13,970 nt of DNA from Thermoplasmata archaeon (lineage in GTDB: Archaea; Thermoplasmatota; Thermoplasmata; Lutacidiplasmatales; UBA184), in NCBI GenBank assembly GCA_030040035.1, contig JASHUJ010000086.1, positions 1 through 13,970 of the forward strand. Reading direction: 5' to 3'. Positions 1 to 6,304 of the stretch are shown piece by piece. The position numbers and the translations under genes are program-made. Below the pieces are notes generated by a model. The model had not been told where the DNA came from. It ran no database searches and worked only from the letters and a program-made list of their open reading frames with translations. How positions within the stretch are numbered: position 1 is the first letter of the stretch; each line of letters begins with the position of its first letter.

Positions 1-1466
1 GCCGAGCCGATCGCGTAGCCCTTCGTGACGGCCTTGGTCGTGTTGCCGACCGCGTCGAGCGGGTCCGTGATGGCGCGAGCCGACTCGGACAGCTTCGCCA
101 TCTCGGCGATGCCACCCGCATTGTCGGTGATCGGACCGAACGCGTCGATCGAGATGATCATCCCGGTGACGCTCAGCATGCTCGCGGCCGCGAGCCCGAT
201 GCCGTAGAGGCCGAGGTACGGGTCCGGGGCGACCGTCGACGAGAAGCCGTTGTACCAGCCCGCCGCCGCGTACGCGACCAGCGTCCCGACGACGATGACG
301 ATCCCGGGGATCCACGTCGCCTCGAGGCCGACCGAGAGCCCGCTGATGACCGTCGGGCCCGCGCCGGCCTGCGATGCCTCGGCGATCTTGTGGACCGGCC
401 GGTAGCTCGCGCTCGTGTAGAAATCGGTCACGATGACGATCAGGATCATCACGACGAGTCCGACCGCCGTCGCAGCAAAGATCCCGAGATTGCCGTTCAT
501 GAAGTAGTAGTCCAGGAGATAGAGCCCGCCGAGGCCGACCGCGGTCGTCGCGGCCAGGCCCTGGTAGAGCGTGCCCATGATCGTCCCGCCCGGCCGCATG
601 CGGACGAAGAACGTTCCGACGATCGTTGCGATGATCGCCCAGGCGCAGACGAGGAGCGGGAAGAGGATCGCGTTGGGGAAGAGCGTCAGGAGCGGGGTCG
701 CGCCCTTCAGGTTCCCGATCAGGTAGCCGAGGAGCATCGCGGAGAGCGCGGTGACGACGTACGTCTCGAAGAGGTCCGCGGCCATCCCGGCGCAGTCGCC
801 GACGTTGTCCCCCACGTTGTCCGCGATGACGCCGGGGTTCCGGGGGTCGTCCTCGGGGATCCCCGCCTCGACCTTCCCGACGATATCGGTCCCGACGTCC
901 GCGCCCTTCGTGTAGATCCCGCCGCCGACGCGCGCGAACAGGCTCATCAGCGAGGCGCCGAACAGCACCCCGACCATGTTGAGGACGTTCCCGTGGAACG
1001 CCCAGTAGAAGCCCACGAGCTCGAGCAGTGCGAGCCCGGCGACGGAGAGGCCCGTGACGCTGCCGCCGCGGAACGCGTAGTTGAGCGTCGCCCCCAGATT
1101 CCCCTGGCGCGCGTGCGCGGCCGTCCGGACGTTCGCGCGGATGCTCACGACCATCCCGACGGCCCCCGCGAGCGCGCTGCCGGCGACGCCGAAGAGGAAG
1201 CCGACGGCGAGGTACGCCCCGGTACCGGTGATCCCGAAGGCGAGGGCGATCACGACGGCGAGGACCACGGCCACCATGAACACGAACGTGTACTCGCGGC
1301 GCAGGAAGGCGACGGCGCCCTCCCGGATGGCCCCCGAGATCTCGCGCATCCGCTCGTCGCCCTCATCCTCCCGGAGGAGGAGGCCGGTCTGGATCCCGGC
1401 GTAGAGCAGTCCCGCGAGCGCGGACAGGAAGACGAGCAGTTCGATCTGGCCGGTCGACAAGGTCAT
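1..1466 (-). CDS. hppA: K+-independent membrane-bound pyrophosphatase (H+-PPase), C-terminus outside window
   Basis: Integral membrane pump that hydrolyses cytoplasmic pyrophosphate and uses the energy to move protons (in some subfamilies Na+) out of the cell. The window holds about 488 codons from the ATG at 1466; homologues are about 650-750 aa, so the last quarter lies off the left edge. Seen in order: N-terminal hydrophobic helices; the PPi-binding stretch GGGIYTKGADVGTDIVGKVE near residues 180-199; IADNVGDNVGDCAGMAADLF near 215-235; YTSASYRPV; DAFGPITDNAGG near 440-450; and GNTTKAVTKGYA at the edge. In that last motif Lys478 and Thr481 occupy the positions that are Ala and Gly/Ala in K+-dependent enzymes, which marks the K+-independent class (family knowledge). 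A TATA-like TCTTATG at 1509-1515 predicts a leader of about 20 nt. It is divergent from the zinc finger gene. Identification is certain; the transported ion is inferred. Confidence 0.97.
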   Translation of the reverse strand, partial: MTLSTGQIELLVFLSALAGLLYAGIQTGLLLREDEGDERMREISGAIREGAVAFLRREYTFVFMVAVVLAVVIALAFGITGTGAYLAVGFLFGVAGSALAGAVGMVVSIRANVRTAAHARQGNLGATLNYAFRGGSVTGLSVAGLALLELVGFYWAFHGNVLNMVGVLFGASLMSLFARVGGGIYTKGADVGTDIVGKVEAGIPEDDPRNPGVIADNVGDNVGDCAGMAADLFETYVVTALSAMLLGYLIGNLKGATPLLTLFPNAILFPLLVCAWAIIATIVGTFFVRMRPGGTIMGTLYQGLAATTAVGLGGLYLLDYYFMNGNLGIFAATAVGLVVMILIVIVTDFYTSASYRPVHKIAEASQAGAGPTVISGLSVGLEATWIPGIVIVVGTLVAYAAAGWYNGFSSTVAPDPYLGLYGIGLAAASMLSVTGMIISIDAFGPITDNAGGIAEMAKLSESARAITDPLDAVGNTTKAVTKGYAIGS

Positions 1467-1569
1467 GGTCGCAACGGGGAAATCCGAAGCCGCTCAAGGG
1501 GATTCGCACATAAGACTTGCCGAGGAGCGGGGGCCGACCGAGCGGTCAGGCTGCGCATCGACCCATGCG

Positions 1570-1577
1570 TTCTTTAG
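1570..1577 (+). promoter_or_regulatory. TATA-like box for the 65-aa zinc finger gene
   Basis: The octamer TTCTTTAG is the only AT-rich patch in this gap. Its centre lies 26.5 nt before the ATG at 1600, the archaeal TATA-to-start distance expected for a leaderless transcript. It supports the internal ATG over the upstream in-frame one at 1465. Confidence 0.45.
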
Positions 1578-1599
1578 GCCGAAATCCCAGCCCTTGCGC

Positions 1600-1797
1600 A
1601 TGATCTCGGGCGGACCGCGCGACACCTCGGAGCGGCGGACCCGCATCGCGTGCAAGGTCTGCGGGGAGCCGATCGAGCTCGTTCGGATGCGCGAGCACCT
1701 GCGCTCCGCGCACCAGGTCGACTCCGCGCAGCTCGAGACGATGTACCTCGACGCCCGCGTCGAGGCCCGCCGGAGCCGTCGCTCGCAGCGGCTGTGA
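1600..1797 (+). CDS. Small C2H2-type zinc finger protein (65 aa)
   Basis: A 65-aa basic protein with one probable zinc site: Cys18-x2-Cys21-x11-His33-x4-His38, within CKVCGEPIELVRMREHLRSA followed by His38. The spacing is that of a C2H2 zinc finger or treble-clef-like knuckle. Small single-finger proteins of this kind are common in archaea and mostly uncharacterised; nucleic-acid binding is plausible but not shown. The C-terminal third is Arg-rich (VEARRSRRSQRL). I chose the ATG at 1600 because it removes a low-complexity extension that lies in the hppA promoter region and because it sits 26.5 nt after a TATA-like octamer. The gene is divergent from hppA and convergent with thrS, whose stop lies only 6 nt away. 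The specific role is unknown. Confidence 0.8.
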   Translation: MISGGPRDTSERRTRIACKVCGEPIELVRMREHLRSAHQVDSAQLETMYLDARVEARRSRRSQRL

Positions 1798-1803
1798 CGC
1801 CCG

Positions 1804-3720
1804 CTACGGATCGAACTCGCGCCGGCGCACTCGGTCGACGACGTGGGTGAGGAACTCGGCCCGGGAGACCGAGCGGCTCTCCTTGGTGCCGCGGATGCGG
1901 ACCGAGACCGTCCCTTCGCTGACCTCCCGCTCCCCGATCACCGCCACGTACGGGACCCGGTCCAGCTCGGCGGCGCGCACGCGCTTCGAGAGCGAGTCCT
2001 CCGTGCCGGCGACCTCCACGCGGATCCCGACCGCCGCGAGCTCCTCCGCGAGACCGCGCGCGCCCTCCGCCTGGGGCTCGGTGACCGGCAGGACGCGGAC
2101 CTGGACCGGGGCCAGCCACGGCGGGAAGCGGCCCGCGCAGTGCTCGATGAAGACCCCGAGGAACCGCTCCCAGGTGCCGAGGATCGTCCGGTGGATCACG
2201 ATCGGGGTGTGCAGCTGGCCGTCCGGTCCCTGGTACTGGAGGCCGAACCGGGCGGGGATCTGGTAATCGAGCTGGATCGTCCCGGTCTGCCACGGGCGCC
2301 CCAGCGAGTCCCGGATATGGATGTCGATCTTCGGTCCGTAGAAGGCCCCCTCACCGGGCGAGACCTTGTACTCGACGCCCGACTCCTTGAGCAGCGAGCC
2401 GAGGATCGCCTCGGCGCGGTCCCACTGGACGGGGTCGCCGAGGAACTTCTCGGGTCGGGTCGAGAGCTCGTACGACCAGGCGAGGCGGAACGTCGTGAAC
2501 GCCTGCCGGATCCATTCGAGGAGCACGCGGATCTCGGACTCGACCTGCTCCTCCGTGACGAAGATGTGCGCGTCGTCCTGCACCATCTCCCGGACCCGAG
2601 TGAGGCCGCTCAGGGTGCCGCTCAGCTCGTTTCGGTGGAGCGGGGCGAACTCCGCGAGCCGCATCGGAAGCTCCCGATAGCTGCGGGCGCGGGCGCGGAA
2701 GACGAGCATCGAACCCGGGCAATTCATCGGCTTCCAGCCGAACTCCCGGTCGTCGACGACCGACAGGAACATGTTCTCCCGATAGTGGTCCCAGTGACCG
2801 CTGGTCTCGTAGATCGAGCGCGCGAACAGGAGCGGCGTGCGGATCTCGACGTATCCCGCGTCCTTCAGATGCTCCATCACGTAGCGCTCGAGCTCGCGGA
2901 TCAGCACCATCCCCCGTGGCATCCAGACCGGACAGCCCGGGGCCTCGTCGACGAAGAAGAACAGGTCCTGCCGGGTACCGATCGCACGGTGGTCCCGGGC
3001 CTCCGCCTCCGACCGCAGCTTGAGATACGCGTCCAGTTCGCGCCGAGTGGGGAACCCGATCCCCCGGATCCGCTGGAGGGAGGGCCCACCCGACGAGTCC
3101 GGTGCGATCGACGAGAATCCGAGTACGTGGATCCCGGCCAGCCATCCGGTGTCCGGCACGTGGGGCCCCCGGCACAGGTCCGTGAACGAGCCGGTGTCGT
3201 AGATCGAGACCGGCTCCCCCTCCGGCGCGTCGGCGATGTAGCGGAGCTTGTACGGGTTCGTCGCGAAGATCCGTCGGGCCTCCTCTTTCGAGACCTCGCG
3301 CCGCCGGAACGTCTCCCGCGCCCGGATCGCCTCGGCCATGCGGGCGCGGACGGAGTCGAGGTCCTCGGGGGTCAGCGGGCGGACGTCGAAATCGTAGAAG
3401 AAACCGTCCTCGGTCGGCGGCCCGTGGGTCGGCTTCGCATCCGGGATCGTCTCGGTCAGCCCCTTGGCGACGAGGTGAGCGGACGAGTGTTCGAGGATCT
3501 CCCGGCCCTGCCGGTCGGCAAAGGTCAGCGGCGCGAGATGCCCGTCCGACTCGAGCGATCGGGCCAGATCGATCGGGTGCCCGTCCCAGAGGGCGGCGAG
3601 GAACTCCGGAGCGTGCGCGGGCTGCCACGCTGCGAGCGCGGTGCCGGCCGTCGTCCCGGGCTCGACCTCGAGGGTCGATCCGTCCGGGAGAGCGACTCGC
3701 AGACGAGCGGCGTCGGACAT
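1804..3720 (-). CDS. thrS: Threonyl-tRNA synthetase, bacterial-type architecture
   Basis: Cytoplasmic class II synthetase that charges tRNA-Thr (638 aa, full length). Domain order: N-terminal TGS-like domain (about 5-68); N2 editing domain with HSSAH (His78, His82) and CRGPH (Cys183, His187), which clears Ser-tRNA-Thr; catalytic core about 240-535; anticodon-binding domain from about 536 to the end (LAPVQVRVLPVT). Catalytic zinc ligands are visible as Cys334 (MNCPG), His385 (DDAHIF) and His510 (IHRTILGTWERF). Motif 2 is HRNELSGTLSGLTRVRE. After MNCPG the usual His is Ser337, not a zinc ligand. Most archaea carry an unrelated editing domain, so this enzyme is of the bacterial form, which some archaeal lineages also use. 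The ATG at 3720 lies about 34 nt after a TATA-like CGTAAAAG (3751-3758, minus). The HisA-like gene lies 92 nt upstream in the same direction. Confidence 0.97.
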   Translation of the reverse strand: MSDAARLRVALPDGSTLEVEPGTTAGTALAAWQPAHAPEFLAALWDGHPIDLARSLESDGHLAPLTFADRQGREILEHSSAHLVAKGLTETIPDAKPTHGPPTEDGFFYDFDVRPLTPEDLDSVRARMAEAIRARETFRRREVSKEEARRIFATNPYKLRYIADAPEGEPVSIYDTGSFTDLCRGPHVPDTGWLAGIHVLGFSSIAPDSSGGPSLQRIRGIGFPTRRELDAYLKLRSEAEARDHRAIGTRQDLFFFVDEAPGCPVWMPRGMVLIRELERYVMEHLKDAGYVEIRTPLLFARSIYETSGHWDHYRENMFLSVVDDREFGWKPMNCPGSMLVFRARARSYRELPMRLAEFAPLHRNELSGTLSGLTRVREMVQDDAHIFVTEEQVESEIRVLLEWIRQAFTTFRLAWSYELSTRPEKFLGDPVQWDRAEAILGSLLKESGVEYKVSPGEGAFYGPKIDIHIRDSLGRPWQTGTIQLDYQIPARFGLQYQGPDGQLHTPIVIHRTILGTWERFLGVFIEHCAGRFPPWLAPVQVRVLPVTEPQAEGARGLAEELAAVGIRVEVAGTEDSLSKRVRAAELDRVPYVAVIGEREVSEGTVSVRIRGTKESRSVSRAEFLTHVVDRVRRREFDP

Positions 3721-3750
3721 GGTGGTTCGCGGGCGCGAGCTACGGCGTGG

Positions 3751-3758
3751 CTTTTACG
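3751..3758 (-). promoter_or_regulatory. TATA-like box for thrS
   Basis: CGTAAAAG on the minus strand lies between the HisA-like gene and thrS, centred about 34 nt before the thrS ATG. This predicts a leader of under 10 nt and an own promoter for thrS. It is a weak octamer but the only AT-rich patch close by. Confidence 0.35.
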
Positions 3759-3812
3759 ATTGTCCAGCGCGGCGGCGCTCGATCGGCTCGGACGGTGCGC
3801 TCAGCTCGCCCA

Positions 3813-4610
3813 TCATTCATCATCGGTCAGCCGGTTCTTGTCTTCATCATCGCGCCCCGTCGGCCCGGCGGACTCCGGGTTCCCACCACCGCCGGCGGCG
3901 GCCCAGCGGGCCCAGAGTTCGTTGAGATGGAAGATGCCTCCCAGCGCCCCGGCCTGTTTCAGCCGGGAGAGCTGCGATGGGTCGAAGGACCCGTCGACCC
4001 AGGTCGGTCCCGCCCCCGCGATCGCCCCGACGACCGTCCAGTCCGGATCCGTCTCCCGGGGGGAGACGACGATGTGATCGGGGCCCGCGGCCCGGACGGC
4101 GCGAGCGAGCTCGACCGGGTCCTGGGTCCCCCAGTCGCCAGCGGTCGACGTCAGCCGGTCACCCGTCATCTCGACCTCGAAGACGAGCTCGGTCGAGAGC
4201 TTCCAGGCCCGCGCCAGGGCATTGGGGCCCCGCAGGTAGGCGCTCGACAGCACCACCCGGTGGGCCCCGGCGACCAAGATATCGATCGCTTGGTCGGAAC
4301 TCCGTACGCCCGCGTCAACCCACAGCGCGATGTCCCGAGAGAGCTCCTGGATGTAGTCGAGCTGCGGATCGCTCCGATCGATGCCGTCGAGGTCGACGAC
4401 ATAGAGGAGCGAGTACTCCGGCGTGAGCCGGTCCACGACGTCGAAGGGGTCGAACGAGGCCGGCGCGGCCGATCGCGCGGGCACGGGACCCGTCGGTCCC
4501 GGCAGGTAGACCTGGCCGCCCCGGAGGAGGAGACACGGGATCAGCGACGGGATCTCGAGCTTTCCCTCGCGCGGGAGCGGCCGAGAGCCCGAAGCGGCAG
4601 GGCCGGTCAT
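3813..4610 (-). CDS. HisA/HisF-related TIM-barrel protein with altered active site
   Basis: A 265-aa protein with the fold signature of the HisA/HisF phosphoribosyl-isomerase family. Strand 1 is IPCLLLRGG (24-32), strand 2 YVVDLDGIDRSD (70-81), and strand 3 with its helix is WVDAGVRSSDQAIDILVAGA followed by HRVVLSSA (to 124). Later strands are ELVFEVEMTGD (141-151) and DHIVVSP (178-184). In true HisA the first strand reads IPAIDL with a catalytic Asp; here that position is Leu28, and the opposite catalytic Asp region reads FEVEMTGD. It is therefore unlikely to be the histidine-pathway isomerase. It resembles the uncharacterised archaeal HisA-related group (COG1411-like, from memory). No his genes are nearby. 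The last 30 residues are Gly/Asp-rich. The ATG at 4610 was chosen because a TATA-like box lies 26.5 nt upstream; the longer reading runs through rnpB. Substrate unknown. Confidence 0.85.
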   Translation of the reverse strand: MTGPAASGSRPLPREGKLEIPSLIPCLLLRGGQVYLPGPTGPVPARSAAPASFDPFDVVDRLTPEYSLLYVVDLDGIDRSDPQLDYIQELSRDIALWVDAGVRSSDQAIDILVAGAHRVVLSSAYLRGPNALARAWKLSTELVFEVEMTGDRLTSTAGDWGTQDPVELARAVRAAGPDHIVVSPRETDPDWTVVGAIAGAGPTWVDGSFDPSQLSRLKQAGALGGIFHLNELWARWAAAGGGGNPESAGPTGRDDEDKNRLTDDE

Positions 4611-4632
4611 ACCGAGCTCCACGTTGCGGGGG

Positions 4633-4640
4633 GATTTTGG
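4633..4640 (-). promoter_or_regulatory. TATA-like box for the HisA-like gene
   Basis: CCAAAATC on the minus strand is centred 26.5 nt before the ATG at 4610, the leaderless spacing. Transcription from here diverges from the rnpB promoter at about 4703. Confidence 0.5.
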
Positions 4641-4702
4641 CGTTGGGGTGCTCCGGACTGGGCGGACCGGGGTCCGGGCCGACCTCCGCGGATCGGGTCG
4701 AC

Positions 4703-4710
4703 AGGTTTTT
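4703..4710 (+). promoter_or_regulatory. TATA-like box for rnpB
   Basis: AGGTTTTT is the AT-rich patch upstream of the RNase P RNA. Its centre, 26 nt before about 4733, agrees with the RNA 5' end suggested independently by the P1 helix starting at 4735. Confidence 0.4.
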
Positions 4711-4732
4711 CGCTGGGCGCCATCTCGCGGGA

Positions 4733-5047
4733 ACGCCAGGAGGTGGAGGGCAGCTGACGGTGGACCCGGTCGGCAACGACCGGCCGCTGAGGAAAGTCCC
4801 CACTCCGGGGAACACGGGGTCGGGTGGGAGCCCGACGGGCGAGAGTCCGAGCTCCGGAGCAGAAACGACACAGCCCGAAGGTACGGTGAAGATGCGGCAT
4901 CGGAGGTTCCTTCGGGAAATGGTGAAACGGCCGTCTCCCCGGGAGCAAGCCCTGACTGACGGGAGGAGGGGTTCCCCTGACCGTCGAGGAGAGCGCGCAG
5001 TCGAATGCTGCCTGAAACGGAATGGGGCTTACTACCACGACCTGGCC
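4733..5047 (+). ncRNA. rnpB: RNase P RNA, archaeal type
   Basis: Catalytic RNA that, with archaeal protein subunits, removes 5' leaders from pre-tRNAs. Helix P1 is formed by GCCAGGAGGTGG (4735-4746) and CCACGACCTGGC (5035-5046): ten pairs around a two-base internal loop. P3 is a seven-pair stem with a GCAA tetraloop at 4766-4783. The universal CR-I block GAGGAAAGTCC is at 4789-4799. Further conserved pieces are AGAAACGACACAGCC near 4861, GGTGAAACGG near 4920, and the 3' block GAAACGGAATGGGGCTTAC near 5014-5032. The length of about 315 nt fits archaeal type A RNAs. Ends are set from P1 and the upstream TATA-like box and are good to a few bases. Identification rests on motifs and pairing read by eye. 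Confidence 0.92.
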
Positions 5048-5071
5048 GGCCCGTCAGGAAACTGGCGGGCC
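5048..5071 (+). other. GAAA-capped 10-bp hairpin directly after rnpB
   Basis: GGCCCGTCAG and CTGGCGGGCC pair over ten positions (one G-T) around a GAAA tetraloop. It begins one or two bases after the P1 3' strand. It could be a 3' extension of RNase P RNA, a processing signal, or part of the terminator region. A GNRA loop suggests an RNA tertiary contact or a stable 3' end. Confidence 0.6.
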
Positions 5072-5072
5072 G

Positions 5073-5102
5073 CCCGCCCAAAAACACGCCTTTTTGGGCG
5101 GG
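5073..5102 (+). terminator. Perfect 12-bp inverted repeat, probable rnpB terminator
   Basis: Arms CCCGCCCAAAAA (5073-5084) and TTTTTGGGCGGG (5091-5102) are perfectly complementary with a six-base loop. The T5 run (5091-5095) on the plus strand would serve archaeal oligo-T termination of rnpB; the opposite strand has an equal T5 run, so it could work both ways. Termination is inferred. Confidence 0.55.
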
Positions 5103-5261
5103 GAACCCCCGGCGACTCTGGGCCGCGCCCGATCTTTCGTCGAACTTGCCCCGCGGTTCGTTCGTCTCTCCACCGATGGAGAGTAAACCACTTCTGGCCG
5201 CGGATTCACCGGGGTCCCAGGTCCCTCTGTTTGCCTCAGGGGCGACGCCCTTGTGCGGTAG

Positions 5262-5426
5262 ACCTCCGAGCGGGCTCGAGCCGACGTCCCCATCTGTCTT
5301 TCGGTACAGTACCGCATGCTCAGTCCACTCGAGCAAGCCGCTGCGTTTCCGAGTGACATGTTTCTACACCGGGAGGGCCAAGCGGACCCTCACCGACTGC
5401 GTCATCAGTTGTCGCCCGGCCAGTAG
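5262..5426 (+). pseudogene. Possible decayed C-terminus of a DNA cytosine-C5 methyltransferase
   Basis: A 54-codon open stretch between two stops reads, in its middle, CLSVQYRMLSPLEQAAAFPS followed by DMF. This resembles the region just before the C-terminal motif of DNA (cytosine-5) methyltransferases, whose common form is roughly RMLTPRELAAAQGFPxDYxF. Two residues are missing between AAA and FPSD. The conserved QIGNAVP block that should follow is not intact: the frame gives HRLRHQLSPGQ then a stop. Upstream in the same frame, past stops at 5184-5186 and 5259-5261, PGPSVCLRGDALV weakly resembles the PLPTVTxxxxxALV stretch of the same family. The catalytic PCQ and ENV motifs are not present in the window. 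If real it is a dead fragment of a restriction-modification or orphan methylase gene. The call rests on one short match and could be chance. Confidence 0.35.
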
Positions 5427-5542
5427 GCGCTCGACAGCGCGCATCGCCCCCTCCTGTGGGCACGATTGCTTCGCCGTGTCCAGAGTAAGTCATCTCCGCT
5501 CGACGGCGTGAATGAATTCACGGATCGCGGTGAGGAGGGGAA

Positions 5543-5680
5543 GTGTCGACTTCTGACGGTGCGTTCTACAATCTCGGAAACGACTATGAATGCCAATGGG
5601 TGACGCCGTCCGACGTAACCGGGAGCCAATTTACCGAGCAATACTCGACCACCCACTTTCCCACAACCTGCCCAAACTGA
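5543..5680 (+). pseudogene. Possible C-terminal remnant of a secreted or surface protein
   Basis: A 45-codon open stretch after an in-frame stop at 5531-5533. It reads GAFYNLGNDYECQWVTPSDV and later FTEQYSTTHFPTTCPN before TGA. The composition, rich in Tyr, Thr, Asn, Gln and Ser with two Cys and almost no Arg, is that of an extracellular domain and unlike the Arg/Pro-rich noise that GC-rich DNA gives in wrong frames. There is no signal peptide and no convincing start (GTG at 5543 is the only candidate), so it looks like the tail of a larger protein that has lost its front. Family not recognised. Confidence 0.3.
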
Positions 5681-5720
5681 GCCTCGAAGGCCGACCTCTG
5701 GCATCGAGTCGAGGGTTGGA

Positions 5721-5813
5721 ATGGCGGGGCCAGCGAATCCAAAGGATGAAGTCTCGTCGATGGATGTTAAGCAGGAGAGTGCCAGGGAGGGCCGAGCGGT
5801 CGTCAGTGTATGA
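5721..5813 (+). CDS. 30-aa small ORF overlapping the next start by ATGA
   Basis: ATG at 5721 opens 30 codons of hydrophilic protein (MAGPANPKDEVSSMDVKQES at the front, ending AVVSV). Its stop TGA at 5811-5813 overlaps the ATG of the following membrane protein at 5810 in the form ATGA. Such four-base overlaps are typical of translational coupling. The composition is plausible for a real peptide, but no family is recognised and no promoter is clear. It could instead be a leader ORF, or the true N-terminal part of the membrane protein separated by a frameshift. Confidence 0.4.
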   Translation: MAGPANPKDEVSSMDVKQESAREGRAVVSV

Positions 5814-6154
5814 AGGCAACAGCTTGGGGATACCTCGTAAGCATTCTCTTGTCGTCATTCGGTGTATCTCTTATTGTCCTTGCAATCATTATCAGTTACA
5901 TCAGAGCGTCGTTCTGTCCGGGAGGCGCCGCTTCCAAGTGCGTCGACATGGGGGTCCAAAATCAGATCGAGTTACTATCCGTGGCCGTGGTTGTGGCCGG
6001 GTTCGCTCTCCTCATGTCGGGAATCGCGATCGCGGGGATCAACTACTGGCGGGGTAGACAACATCCCCCGATCTCTGAATTGGCGGAGCGGTCCGCGCGT
6101 CAGTCCTCGTCTTCCCAAGGACCTTATTGGAACGGCGATGGTTCGAAACCGTGA
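5810..6154 (+). CDS. Two-helix membrane protein, unknown function (114 aa)
   Basis: Two clear membrane segments: residues 8-31 (YLVSILLSSFGVSLIVLAII) and 55-79 (LLSVAVVVAGFALLMSGIAI then AGINY). The short loop between them carries Cys36 and Cys44, which could form a disulphide on the outside. A polar tail of about 35 residues (82-114) would be cytoplasmic, with Arg81 and Arg83 just after helix 2. The gene is noticeably richer in A/T than its neighbours, as expected for recently acquired or fast-evolving DNA. Its start overlaps the stop of a 30-codon ORF (ATGA), suggesting coupled translation. There is a TGTTAAG at 5765-5771 that could serve as a TATA element. No family recognised. Confidence 0.7.
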   Translation: MKATAWGYLVSILLSSFGVSLIVLAIIISYIRASFCPGGAASKCVDMGVQNQIELLSVAVVVAGFALLMSGIAIAGINYWRGRQHPPISELAERSARQSSSSQGPYWNGDGSKP

Positions 6155-6304
6155 GCAAACCGTAACGGGAGCTAGCGGGAGGTTGACTCCCTGCTTCCTT
6201 TCGGTAGGAACTTCTTCACCGCCGGTGGCTATCGAACCGGCGTGGATGGCCGCACTGCGACGTCTCTCCCACCCTGGGAGGCGGCACATCGGACTCGCAA
6301 TTGC

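Larger units (their letters stand above)
5103..5809. other. Gene-poor region after rnpB holding apparent gene remnants
   Basis: About 700 bp without an intact gene of normal size. Stop-interrupted frames and more mixed third-base composition contrast with the tightly packed neighbours. Three pieces inside read like protein and are listed separately: 5262-5426, 5543-5680 and 5721-5813. Small hairpins (CTCTCCA/TGGAGAG at 5166-5183; CGTGAA-TGAA-TTCACG at 5507-5522) are visible but not assigned. No tRNA, IS ends or CRISPR repeats were found. Confidence 0.5.

Noticed and set aside
390..1577. 395-codon plus-strand frame rich in Arg, Asp, Glu and His
   Set aside because: It is antisense to the clear membrane pyrophosphatase and has the charged low-complexity look of a GC-rich shadow frame.
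1843..4077. 744-codon plus-strand frame
   Set aside because: Antisense to thrS over nearly all of its length and Arg/Pro/Asp-rich; thrS has every family motif.
5302..5314. Palindrome CGGTAC-A-GTACCG, possible operator
   Set aside because: No gene or promoter is placed to be controlled by it, and it falls inside the possible methyltransferase remnant.
3813..5336. 507-codon version of the HisA-like gene
   Set aside because: The extra N-terminal part is antisense to rnpB and low-complexity; the barrel begins after the ATG at 4610, which has its own TATA-like box.
4637..5356. 239-codon frame over rnpB
   Set aside because: The conserved blocks and helices show that this is RNase P RNA, not protein.
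5005..5511. 168-codon plus-strand frame running out of rnpB
   Set aside because: It starts inside rnpB and is Ser/Arg/Pro/Cys-rich; another frame in the same stretch gives the better methyltransferase-like reading.
6225..6260. tRNA-like TTCGA loop on the minus strand near a possible T arm
   Set aside because: The stem does not pair as 5 bp plus a 7-nt loop, and no acceptor or anticodon arms fit.
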